A DNA stretch of 64,000 bases from Campylorhamphus procurvoides (Eukaryota > Chordata > Aves > Passeriformes > Dendrocolaptidae), in NCBI GenBank assembly GCA_013396655.1, contig WBMV01005052.1:248001-312000 (forward strand). Direction: 5' to 3'. The position numbers were made by a program, and so were the translations under genes. Positions 13,601 to 25,800 of this stretch are shown here, piece by piece; positions within the stretch are counted from its first letter, which is position 1; the number at the start of each line of letters is the position of its first letter. The notes under the pieces were generated by a model. The model was not told the origin of the DNA and searched no databases. It worked only from the letters and a program-made list of their open reading frames with translations.

Positions 13601-15728
13601 TTTTTCTTGAAAGTATTTCAGTTCTCCTTTTGAACACAACTGGCCATGGATTTATGTTGGCTCAGTGAATTCCCTGTAAATATGGCCCTCCAGACACTAT
13701 ACTGATCTGAAATCAGGCGCCTCATTGAATTAATATTTAATTTTTCTTTGTAATTTCATTTATAGACTAAATTCTTAAACCTGGAAAAAATTTACACCTG
13801 TCTTAAAGTTGTTTTATTTGATTAGTGAGTTGGAATAAATGTCAAAAGATACTATTTTTTAAATCAACTAAGAAAAGAAAAGCTACAAAGTGGCAAAATA
13901 TAACCAAATTATCCAGAATGTCAAAAACTCTCCTCCATCATCAGAGGAAATAACTATCCATTCAGCTCTTCTCTGAGGAGAAATCTGAGTAAATAAATGG
14001 CCTTTGTAACATGACCAAAAGTCAACAACGTTCAAGCTCTCCCCCAAACCGCCAATGTTTGTGCCTAGGAGGGCATCGTTAGGGCAATTACTTGATTAAA
14101 CAGCTGGTCTATTTTGTTTGTTTGTTACACTACTCAAAGGAGCACAGTTCACTCTCACGGGAGCACTTGTGTATCCAGTAAATAGAAACAGGTTAATTAC
14201 ATGCCTTAAAATCACAGGAGAGAAAATACTATCCCTTTGTTTTCTGCTAACCCTCAAGCAGGAGCACAGTTGGGGAAAGACAAGACATGTCTTGCCTGCC
14301 AGGTTGTAGGCTCTGCGTGGTTCTCAAGGTGCACAGATCTGCTGAGGATGTAGCTCTCTTTCTTTGCACAGTTGTAGACAGATTTACACTATATGAATAC
14401 TATGAGACAGGTACAGTGTTTATTTATAATGGTTAAACATTATTGCTGCTTATTGCTTTGAGAGATGGCATTAAGAAGTGTTTATTGTATCTCAAAACAC
14501 CTGCCGCTCTTACTGGTATTTACACACTTTATTTTTCCCCTGGCCTCAGATCAACTTGTCTTAAAAGAAGATTTTTTTTTCATTTCAGGGTATTTCATCC
14601 ATATATTTTTACTTTTAAAAATCCCTTATAATTTAAACCAAATCTCTGGCAATCAGCAGACAACACAAATACTTTCACTAGAGGGGTTTGGAGTTCTTTT
14701 CAGGATCATATTACCAGTCTTTGACTTTGCCAATATCAGTCTTACAGTGGAGTCTCGAAGAAGCCAGAAGTATGGCATATTTCCAGCTGCACTTGTCTCC
14801 AGTTTATACAGACAACTCCTAGGCAGCAATTACGATGATTGCAGAAATGCTTCCAGGCAGCCTGCAGATACAGTATGGAGGAGTGCCTGAGAGTATCCAA
14901 ACTGCCTGATGCTGAGCTAATAGTGTGTCAGCAGTACACTGACCCACTGACTGTGCTGGTGACTATGGCAGTGCCTCATTTTGTTATGGGAGCAACACCT
15001 GAGCCATGTTTGCATGCTCACTATCTGTGTATCTCTGAAAACAGAACATAAAGATATCTACTGTGGTTTGGGGATTTTTTTTTCATGTCTCTTATCATCC
15101 TCCTCCCTTACACAACTAGAAATACAGCCATAATAGGCCTCTGCCCAACTACTTTTGTCTCCTGAGCAGACTTATAATATGCCTGTATGACTTGAGATTT
15201 TGGCAGGAGTATCACTTCTTACATACAACTGAAATAAGAGTAGCTATCTCTTCTTGGTCTCACTTCAACTATAATAGTACTATGACTATCATTTTATATA
15301 TACATATATGAATAACATGTTTCTAATATAAAGTCCTAGAAAAAATTATGAAATTTTTGTTACTTCATTTTTCCTAGATCTTCCATTAAAGTAGCCCAGA
15401 TCAAAAACACTAATAGACAGTGGTGTTAAAATATTAGTATTTACCCAAAATTACATATCTCAAAGTCTAAAGGGGTATTGTTAGTGTAAATCCATAAATC
15501 ACTGAAGTATTTGGAAGAAAAACAGACTTTATAAATAATGTTATGTGTGACTGTGAAGTATTTCTATTTCACTGCCCGAAGTTACGTTTTCAGAAATATG
15601 GAAAAAGGAAATATGTAATCCCTTTCTCTAGTATAGACTCTAGATCCTCATTTCCAAGTAAGAAAAGAGTGCATCTAGGACATTAATTCCTAATCTGTTG
15701 ATTAGAGACATGTTACAATGCTGGAGTA
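10642..15728. other. Unique AT-rich non-coding DNA with minor simple repeats
   Basis: No gene is supported. Simple-sequence patches include a TAAAA-type run at about 11514-11530 and a TTTG-type run at about 13588-13602. Two overlapping plus-strand open frames at 14465-15051 (141 and 70 codons, different frames) are the only unusual coding-like signal. They resemble no family known to me and are treated as unproven. Confidence 0.6.
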
Positions 15729-16305
15729 GTTCATAGAATCATACAATGATTTGGATTGGAAGGAACATTAAAGATGATCCAGTTCCAACCCCTGTCCTGG
15801 TCAGGTTCACCTTCCACTACAGCAGGTTGCTCAGAGCTCCACTCAGCCTGGCCTTAAACATTTCCAGGGATAAGACATCCACAACTTCTCCAGGCAACCT
15901 GTTCAGTACCTCACCACCCTCACAGAGAAAAATTTCTTCCCAACATCTAATCCAAACCTATCCTCTTTAAGTTTAGAGCCATTGACCCTTGTCCTATCAC
16001 TTACATGTGCTTGCAAAAAGTCCCTCTCTAGCTCCCTTGTAACCCCCTTTAGATACTAGAAGGCTGCTATAAGGTCTTTCCAGACCTTTCCCTTTCCAGG
16101 CTGAACAACCCCAGCTCCCTCAGCCTGTAGGAGAGATGTTCTAGCTGTCTGAGCATATTCATGGCCTTCCTCTGGACTCAGTCCTACAGTCCCTGTTTTC
16201 CCATGCTGAGGACTCCAGAACTTGATGCAGTACACCAGGTGGGATCTGACAATAGTAGAGTAAAAGACAAGGCAGAATTACCTCTTTTGATCTGCTGGTC
16301 TTGAT
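15729..16305 (-). mobile_element. CR1 LINE, 5'-truncated 3' end fragment
   Basis: The fragment reads as a CR1 element in antisense. On the plus strand it opens with the reverse complement of the CR1 3' terminus (an ATAGAATCAT-type start followed by the GGAAGGAACATTAAAGATGA block). It then runs through the usual 3' untranslated region and the end of ORF2. CR1 elements are non-LTR retrotransposons that insert by target-primed reverse transcription and are nearly always truncated at the 5' end, as here: about 577 bp against roughly 4.5 kb for a full element. All frames are broken, so it codes for nothing. The 3' end lies at 15729; the 5' break near 16305 is approximate. Confidence 0.92.
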
Positions 16306-18106
16306 GTCATATGAGATGAATTTGAAAGTATATCACACAGTCTCACTGTGTTCTTTACCTATACCAAGCAAATCTCATTCTTCTGTCTGATCTTCTGATA
16401 TTTCATATATAGAGTGAGAGGTTTCTGTATAATATATTACCTTAGATGTGATCCACCTGTGTTTTTGTGTGAGAATCTTTCTAAACAGGGTTCGAACTGA
16501 AGACAGCACAGTGTTTAGCTTACTTACTCAACCTGACTACAAGATAAGGAAGGAAGAAGCAGAGGTGATGCAGGAGTGTGTCTTCATTTAGATAAATGTT
16601 CCCCAATCCAGTGTGCTGCCTACATTCAGGGGGCTGGAATTTTACTTTTGGTGAACTTAGAACAATGAGGAGAGAATTAGGTGTGCACATTCTGCTTATA
16701 TTTTGCTGCTTTGCTGTGAACTAAAAATCCCTTAGCTTAACTTATATTTCGTCATTCACACATTTTCTTTCCCTTTTTTTTTCTGTTAGAGATTTCCTCG
16801 TATTTCTTTAGCTGAAACGTGACCCTAATGTCCTTCTACCCCGATATTTCTTCATGGTTGTGGTACTTTGGCTGCCATCATAACATATGCTCTGTTGTTA
16901 CACTTGAGATTTCAGTGATTCATTAATTGTTAAACATAACTATGCAATTGACTTAATAGCATATGATATCAATCTTTACTGATTGCAATAAATCATGCTG
17001 AAAGTGAATCTTCTACCTTATTTATGTGGAACCATAAGTAAACTGGTAGAAGTAAGATAATGCTCAGAATAAAAAGCAGTGCAAAAAGCATGAAAAATAT
17101 TATTGTATTTACTCAGCTATTTTTTCATCCTGTGTTCAGCTTTATCTTTTTAGAACCTTGAAACCCTTTCCTTCCCTAGTCCTTTCAGCCTTTTAAATTT
17201 AGGAGATATATTTTTCTCCTGGAAAAGGGTAGAAAGGAAACCAAAATGAATGGCAAGTTGTAAACCAACAAAAAAATACTGTGGACTGGCAGACCAGAAG
17301 CACTGCAGAATAGTACTGAATAATTGTAAAATTTCAACACTTCACTGTGTATCCAGTTGTTCAGATGCATTGATCAAAAAGGAGAAAATTCTCATAGAGT
17401 ATCTTATGTTAAAAAAAATAAAGAAAAAATTGAAATGGTTGGTGATGAATTGAAGAACAGGTATGAATTAAGTCAGTAAATTAAAAGCTGTTGGGTCTTT
17501 TTAAACAGGTATATTCTAATTCAAGTTGTTGGCAGACCCTCAATTGCAATGCAACATGTTTCCCCAAGGAAAAGAGTCTTTGTAGGAGACAAGACATTTT
17601 CAAATCTGGTGCTAGACAGTGAAATGACCTCCCACAGGAGCCAGAAGCCATCATTTCTTTGACCTTGCTCTGTTTAACACTAACACTTTACAGCATGTAC
17701 ATATGATGAAGTAAAATCTACCAGAGAAAACAATTTTACTTCAATTTTGCTTTCTGCCGTGGGGAGAGTATAAGATATAAATCTCATGTGGCAGATGCCA
17801 CTCATGTCTCCCAGAGTATGGCTCATAGGCACTGAAAAGCCATGCCAATGAAAGCAGAATTGTAACCCATATAAAGGTCTAGGCAAGAAATACCTGCCTG
17901 ATAATAAAAGGTAGTAGACACCAAAGCAACTGATTGCCAATGCCTTAGAAATGAAGTTCTAGCATTAGAGCTTGAAGTAAACAAATTTTGCTGTTTTATG
18001 GTGTTTAAGAGAAGATGAAAACCAGCATAATGTGAGCACAGTAGAAAAAAAATCATCTTGAGTACCATCAAATGGCACATATATAGGAATGTTGGTCTGC
18101 TGAAAG
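16306..18106. other. Unique AT-rich DNA between two CR1 copies
   Basis: The stretch separates a minus-strand CR1 from a plus-strand CR1. No coding signal or further clear repeat was found. A short piece around 17600-17640 vaguely resembles the 3' region of CR1 but is too short and diverged to call. Confidence 0.6.
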
Positions 18107-19027
18107 GCAGAAAAGCTCTGCAGAGGAATCTGGACAGGCTGGATCAATGGGCCAAGGCCCCATGAGGTTGTTGTGACTCTACAGGCTTGGGGTGGAATGG
18201 CTGGAAAGCTGCCTGGTGGAAGAGGACCTGGGGGTGCTGGTTGACATTAAACTGAACATGAGCCACCAGTGTGCCCAGGTGGCCAAGAAGGCCAGTGGCA
18301 TCCTGGCTTGTGTCAGCAATAGTGTGGCCAGCAGGACCAAGGCAGTGATTGTCCCTCTATTTGGCACTGGTGAGGCCACACCTGAAATCCTGTATTCAGT
18401 TCTGGGCCCCTCAGGGCAAGGAGGACACTGAGGTGCTGGAGCATGTCCAGAGAAGGGGAACAGAGGGAAGGGTCTGTAGCACAAGTCTTACGAGGAGCAG
18501 CTGAGGGAGCTGGGGTTGTTCAGCCTGGAGAAAAGAAGGCTCAGGGAGGACCTTATCACTCTCTATGACTACCTGAAAGGAGGTTGTAGACAGGTAGGGG
18601 GTTGGCTCTTCTCCCAGGTAACAAGCAGTAGGACAAGAGGAAAAGGCCTCAAGTTGCACCAGCAGAAGTTTAGATTGGATATTAGGAAAAATTTCTTCAC
18701 AGAAAGGATTATCAAGCTTTGGAACAGGCTGCCCAGGGATGTGGTTGAAACATCATCCCTGACAAGACATGTTGATGTGGGACTTAGGGACAAGGTTTAT
18801 CACTGGACTGTTACATGCTTCTCAGACATGGTGTTCCAGCTACTACCTGACTCTTAAGACAACTGGCACAAGGATTAGAAGCTGCTAGCTAAATGTAAGA
18901 AACTACCTAGCTGTATAAAAATCTACAAATACATAAAAATCCAAAAGCATCACAGTGCTAGAGGAACAGTTAGACTTGATGATCTTAAACATCTTTTCCA
19001 GTCTAAATGATCCTATGATCTATGATT
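18107..19027 (+). mobile_element. CR1 LINE fragment (ORF2 C-terminus plus 3' end)
   Basis: This sense-oriented CR1 copy starts near the CTGCAGAGGAATCTGGACAG block of ORF2. It carries a degraded ORF2 C-terminal stretch (open at 18192-18431, with motifs [12 protein letters not shown] and [10 protein letters not shown]) and ends with the short TGATCCTATGATCTATGATTC-like 3' tail at about 19027. The same C-terminal motifs appear in the minus-strand CR1 at 27980-28306, which supports the assignment from within the window. A small internal deletion is visible near 18160. The 3' untranslated region is split by about 136 bp of foreign sequence (18815-18950). The copy is 5'-truncated and not functional. 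Confidence 0.93.
18815..18950. mobile_element. Unidentified 136-bp insertion inside a CR1 3' end
   Basis: CR1-like sequence stops at about 18814 and resumes at about 18951 with the conserved GTGCTAGAGGAACAGTTAGA block, so the material between is an insertion, with loss of a few CR1 bases. The inserted segment begins ATGCTT and ends AAGCAT, a perfect 6-bp terminal inverted repeat. It has no open frame. A small non-autonomous DNA transposon is one reading; filler DNA from a repair event is another. No clear target duplication was seen. Confidence 0.4.
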
Positions 19028-19838
19028 CTAAAACCTGCTCACCTGCCCCTTCTCGTCTTTTTTGATAGAACTGCCCCGCTGTTAATGTTTGGCTAATGCT
19101 GTTCTGTATTTTAGTGTATCTATCAAATAGCTGCCAGTAGCTGCTATTATTTAGTCTAAAGACGTAGTTTTGTGACCTTCTGTTTCCCATACAGGAGCTG
19201 TTGGCCTTGAAGATGTTTTGGAGTTGATTCTTGGGCTTCTTATCTTCCCTGGAGATCATGTTTCTGAAACATTCCCTATGTTTAACAGTAAAAACTAAAC
19301 TCTCCTTAACTGCACCTGCTATTGGTGCTTTGATACTGTGTAAAAAGCTGTTGGCAAATCTTGCTATTTCTTTAAAATCTTTGGTAGAATTCTACAAATG
19401 AGGTGGGAGCAGATGTACTCTCACACCGCTGGCTAGCAGACCAGCCATTGAGCATTTGTTTCTCTCCCTACAGTTGTGATATTTGAAATTGTGTGTTTAC
19501 TGTTGAAATTTCGGCTTCTCCCAGCTGGAAAGTGTTAAAATGCACTTTAAGCGATGAGACCAAGGTGGCAGTAAAGGAGTTAACTTGTGCACCCAGTTTC
19601 TGCAGTATTCCCTGTTGCTGTTGGGCTCTGTGCTGCAGGTCATGTTTGCATTGCAGCATTACAAGCATTCCTGACTCTGCCTTTTTTAACTTCCCATTCA
19701 GTACATTGGTATTAATGCCCATCCTGTTATCCCTTGACATCTTCATGGAAATATTTCATGTCTTCCTTGAGGACAATAAAGTCTTTAAACACAGAAAAAC
19801 TCCTCCATCTGTGAATGGTCTTTGACATTTGTAAACAT
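19020..19838 (-). pseudogene. Decayed coding-like block of unknown origin
   Basis: Three successive minus-strand open segments read like pieces of one protein in shifted frames. The first starts with ATG at 19838 (MFTNVKDHSQMEEFF) and needs a frameshift to continue. The second (19468-19746, 92 codons) is glutamine- and lysine-rich and helix-prone, with QHRAQQQQGILQKLGAQV. The third runs from about 19402 to 19020 without a stop and includes FANSFLHSIKAPIAGAVKE and MISREDKKPKNQLQ. The segments are separated by stops and frame changes, as in an old processed pseudogene. No intron signals or poly(A) tail are visible; the low-coordinate end abuts the CR1 3' end at 19027. I do not recognise the parent gene, and chance open frames remain possible. 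Confidence 0.38.
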
Positions 19839-22800
19839 GGCAGTAAGTAATGTTCTTTTCAATCTCCGTGTTTTCCTTATTACTCCAGAGCACATCTCTC
19901 TCCAGTTTTATTTCACTTTAAACTGAAGAAAGCTTCTTTTAATTTAGTGCTAGCCATGTGGTATTCCAGGAAAGGCTGAGGGACAGAAAAAAGACATGCA
20001 CTGCAATTATGATATACACACGTTCCAAAAGTTTAGAGAAATCCTGCAAAAATGACATCTCCATTCCATAACTGAGAATGACCCTCTAACTGTGAGAAAG
20101 TTGTGCATTTAGGATTTTCAAAACAGAAAGAGAAGAGTCAGATGATTCCAAATCTTCTGTAAAATAACATTTGTTTTTTCAGATTAAGCAATTAGATATT
20201 CTAAGTGTTAAAATCCTCTGCAAAAGAGCAAAAAAGAACTTCACATATAAGTTACGTATATTATTTTTCTCGTGTTTCTTGTAGCATTTTTCATATACTT
20301 GTAAACTGTCAAATGGATGAATCTTCTGTTATCCTTATACCCCTACAAGTATGACTATAGAGTTACGAAATTGTGTGAAACTTTGCAATGTGAAGACTGT
20401 CCAGATTGTACTTTTTTCCCTGTACATCTTGCAGAAAGCATTTTGCATGTAAAACTATTTGCTCTTATAGACTTGGATAAACATGGGCACAACAAATACG
20501 CATACAACCCCTATTCATCATTAACAAATTTAAACATGGGTGTTAATTGTATTCCCAAAGAGAAAAAACACCATCTCAGAAAGCACTGTTAAAAGATGCT
20601 TTGTTAATGATTCCAGCTACTTTAAAATCCTGACTGTTCACTATCCTCTAAATCTGTTCTTTGAAAAAATACTTTGAGGAATAATTCAAGGGCAGTAAAA
20701 CTGACTGAAATTAAGGTTTTGGCAACAGTTACTACTAAGCCTTCAACAGTCTGTGGAAAACTTCACAAATATGAAATTAATTTTATCCAAACATATTTTG
20801 GGAAAGCTTTATACGTGCTCTGGATTTTCTTTACCCTCATCACTGATTTCTAAGGAATATGTGTGTAAAATTAAACAAATCTGTTTCTTCTCTTGCTTTA
20901 GCTATTTCCTGGTGCTGCATTGGCTCTGTTTCATGATGAGCTGTTGATATTGCAAAATCTGGCTTGTGGTGCACAAAATAATTCAGTTAAAGAAGCTAAA
21001 TGATTCAAATATCCCAATACTCAGCAAAGTGGAGGAAACTAAGAGACCTGTTTAAAATAACTTGCTGAAGTTTCAGAAAGTTGGTACTTCTTGAAATTCC
21101 CTGAACTTTTTTTTTTGAAGATCTGAGTTATTGAGAGGAATTGGTAATACTTCAGCTTTAAGAAAACAATCTTTTTCCTTCAGTTTTTAGAAGTCTTTCA
21201 GCTTTTGATTTAGTTATAAAAGGCAACTATTTTAAAAATAAATGTTTGCTTTTCTTAATTATCTTTTGCTAGGAATATGTTTATAATGGGAATGGGAATA
21301 TATTTTTCACATCATCAGGAGCTGTAATACACCAAGAAAGATGGCCCTGGAAAAAGCATGGTATTCTCTTTGGAGGTTCTGTTATGTAGCATTATAATAT
21401 CCCAAGTCTTAGTATTCATTCTAATGTAAGCAAAATTACAACAAAGTCCATTTGATTGTCTATGTTTTGATGTTTGGATAAAAAATGCTGCCATGGTAAT
21501 AGAGAAAATTGTCATCTAGAAAGTTGGCTGTGTCCTGTGTTTCATACATTTCATAAGGATAGACAGATTTTCAGTGAAAGTCAGGAAGGAAAATTATTAG
21601 GTTCATCTAAACAAATGAAAGGAAACTCTTCAATTTGAAAAAGGTGAATGATTTTTTTATTTAGAGATGGCAGCAGGTCATAGTATAGAACAAAAAAACA
21701 TTGACAGTGGTGTTCCCTCTGGCCATAGTCAACTCATCTGAGTTACCCATTTTCCATTTGAAGAGTGTGAAGAAAACTTTACACTCAATTGTCTGGAGAA
21801 GCCAGAGGCTGGGAAGTAAAGTCCAGGCCATGCTTCATTGCAGATGGAATTTCATGACAATGAAGAAGCCAACACATTGGATAGTTAGTAATATAATTAC
21901 TGTTATATGATATAAACACTATTTAGCTATAGTATGTGCCTTTGATCATTCATTTCTAGGATCTGAAACATGTAATTCTTCATTTTTGCTTTCCAAAGTG
22001 GTTATGTATTTCTGTATAAGTAAAATATTGCAGTATTTCAGATTTGAGTTAGAGTATCCAAGTGACACTGTGTAAATATATTTTGGGGGCTTAGTAAGAG
22101 AAAATGTAAGAGTTAAAGTTTGGTATAATTACTTTACATTTGACTTAATCGTCTCTGATTTATGACAAAATAAGCCTTTCAAGACAAAATACACTCAAAA
22201 TTGGGTTGTGTAGAACTTGCTGACATTAAGTTAGTCAATTCCTTTTTTATTGAACACAATACTTTGACCGATATTGACCAATAACTTTCATTTTCACATG
22301 TGTACACAGCTGCCCAAATAGAGCTGGGACACAGCTACCTTGATTAGTGTTACTCTAAGTCTAAAACACCATAATCTAGCAAAAGCCTTTCATGTCATCA
22401 GTGGTCAATAATCTGCACGGGCATTTACTTAATATAAACACTGTGCTCGCCAGCTTGTGAAGCAAATATCTCTGTTCAATCTAATAGTGAATAAAAGTGG
22501 AGCGACTCAGGAGATGGGTAGAAGACACTATCACTTTAGGATTACAACATGTCTATGAGGGCTGTTCTTGTGGCTATGTTTATGCTTCTTAGGTCTGAAG
22601 TTATTATTGCACCTCAGACTCAAAGGAATAAATTATTTTGGCTACTTAAGATAAAATATGACCACTTTAAAAATATCAACAGCATAGATTGCTTTTCTCA
22701 GATTATTTATATCATAATGGTGTACATTCTTAGGTATGAATTGTGTGCCAAGTGTAACACAGAATTCCTATTTGCCTTTGAAAATTGTAATTTCTATGAT

Positions 22801-25800
22801 AAATCATTTGCTTTTATTGTCTTTGTTCATGATTTATGCTGCACCTTGATTATAACTAAGGTGATATTTAGAATAACAGAACAGTGTATGTCCACAAATA
22901 TTTATGTTTAAAGAGATTTAGAAGTTTGAGGGAGTCAGCATCAGTTCCCAAACTGTAAAAAGTACTCTGAGGAAAATTCAATCCAGAATAAGAATTAATT
23001 TTATTCTTCATTCTCTACTCTTTCTCTTATGACCAAATGATCTGTGGGTTTGGAGCCCTAGTGAGCAAGAAAACCCCTTAGGAACCTCTTTAGTAACTTA
23101 TCAGTATCACCAGACTTCCAATTAGAATGATAAGCCTGTTGGAAATTCTGTCACTTTGTGTAAGAGACCTGCCCTCTTGTTACAAAGCAAAAAAATATCT
23201 GTTTAGAACTGAGATAGTTAGAATTGGTGGTAGATAGATCCATATTAAAGACTAACCCAAGAAGACTGTCAGAAGAAGTGACAGAGGAGATTTCAAAGGC
23301 TATGTAATTCTAACCTCAACTGGACAACAAGAAGAGTATACAGAGAACATGCTATGGCAAGGACGTAGTTTGCGTGACAGAAACAAGCCTATGAAGAATA
23401 CAATTATTTGCATTATCTTTCTGTAAAGGATATACTCTACTTTGACCCATGCACTTCTACATGGTTCCTGAATGAAAGAGATTATTTTTTTTTATTTTTC
23501 CAGAGCAAAGGGAGTAGGAAATACAAAGAACAAGCAGCAATCACACAGGTAGGTCACTCTCTTGGCTGTCCATGTGCCACCAACTGAACCACAGCTTTGA
23601 GAGTTTATGGACCAATGGCATTTTTCTCTCTACATGAGAAGGAACAGCTCATCTTAAAGTAACTGTGAGTGAAAATAAGGAACAAAGTTTTGAGTAGACC
23701 TTGATGCAGCAGCAGGTCGGACTGAGGACAACAGAGCAAAGCAAGGAGCTCTTTAAGACAAGCCCTAATCCAGCCTCCCAAAATGAAGATGTGAGATGAC
23801 TGCCTTGTGAGAAAGCAGAAGACAGCAAGTGTCAGGTGACAAATATGCACATTTGGTTTATTGTTTGCTCTGCTTTAAGGACTAGAAATACAAATCATCC
23901 CAGTTTAAAATCAAGTGCTGTCTTGAAAAGGCAGCTCTGTGTTATTGTGAACACCTATTGGCCTCAAAGCTTCCAGGAAAGTAACCTTACAAGGATATAG
24001 GCTCACATGGTCTTGTTGCAGAAGCCATCATGAGCACCACGCATTAGTCAGTGACACAGACATCATGCCACAGCTGCTGTGGATTTAGGCTCTGGTCATG
24101 AGGTGTGCTGAAGCACCTTCAGATGAAGGGAGGTAAATCCCAGAAGACTGTAAACCAGTGTGATTAAAGTGCAAATCATGCACGTATGACTAGATGAAAA
24201 GGTGTGTGAGAGGAGTCAAAAACAGCCTCCATTTGATCTATCCCGTGGGGCTACCCTGGCTCTAGTAAAAGCTGTGATATCCTCAGAGTTGCTTGGCTTG
24301 ATGCTCTGTTCCTCATGCGTCCTTTACAAGCAAAGGCCAGTCTGGCCACATACCCATGTTGTTGTTACCTGATGCTGTGCCACAGGTCAGATGCCAGTCT
24401 GATGCAGCCTCTTGCAACTGCCCTGGTTAAGAAATCCCACTGCATAAGGAAAAGTTATGGGGTTATACTTAGATTTGCCGTTGGGCTTCGTGTTCTTGCC
24501 AGAGTGATATAAGAAGGTTTAAGAGTAAGTGAGGAAAAGACTTTCACCCTTTAATTTATGCTTCCTCATATGTTCTTAATCCTTCTTTCTGGGGTTAAGA
24601 TTTCGTGAGTATAAGTCAGTGCATGTGCATTTAAGAAAGTGTGGTTTACACCAGCTGACACTGTATCTGAATTTGGCCCCAGATACGATGCCTGTTTTAC
24701 ACTTAATCTCCACAGTATTTAATTCATTCTGAGAAACGATTTACCACAGGAACAGCTCCATTTCTTGGTGTCAGGTAACACAGTAACATGCTTGGTTAAT
24801 TAAATAAAACAACCAAAATAAATATTGGAAAGGTTCCATTTTGCCCTTAACAAAATAATATCAAAATCCAAAATAAACTTGTGGAGATAGATAATCTTCT
24901 AGGATTCTCACTTTGGATGCCTTCCATTGACTCATACAAAACAACGGCTTCTCGTTGCTGCTGATCAGTACAGGAGAGGATGTGAGAAGCAGGAGCTGCA
25001 GAAAAGGTGTGATTAAAATTCAATTTCTTATTTCTCAGGAATGATGGGATACATCTCTATGTGATCATGACTGTTCTGCATACATATCAGCAAAGGTGAC
25101 GGAGAAATAGGTGTATCCCATTGTCTGTTGGATGAAACCTAAACACGCTAAATTTAACATTCTGTGCTTCCCATAGAAATATTATTTTTATCTTCATGAG
25201 TTCTTCTAAACACTCCAGCACAGACTTCAATTACTCACATTATTCACTTAGTAGATTCATAAATACTACAATTATTCATTAAAATGAAACGAGCTCTCTA
25301 AAAATGATAGTAAAATTTTTGTTTGAAAAACAAACAAAATATACCATTTTAGGCAAATGGAAAAACATAATTTAGTTTCCCACAGAATGCAGCAATTAAG
25401 TGTTTTAATAGAGCTCGGGGTTTTTTTTTTTCTTTTTTTTAGACAGAACAATTTAAGCAAAGGAAAAATTTAGTTTTGAGAAATGTCATCCTAGGATGTG
25501 TTTCTGTGAATGAAGACCAATTTTACTTCCTAGAGGTAACATGCTGGGTGTATTAAATGAATGAATATGATCTGGAAAAATGACTGTTAACATAAGCAGA
25601 TTTTAAAATATCTGTCAGTTTTAAGTACTTTATTTCCAAATGTATTCAGAGATATGTGTCATACTCCTGTCTTGCCTGAATTGTACTATCAGGGTTTTGT
25701 GGTGTTTTTTTTTTTTTTTTTTTTATTTATAGGTCTTAATAAAAGCGAATAATACTTGTTTGATTAAAGGTAAAAAAAAAAACAAAACCAGGAAGAGTAA

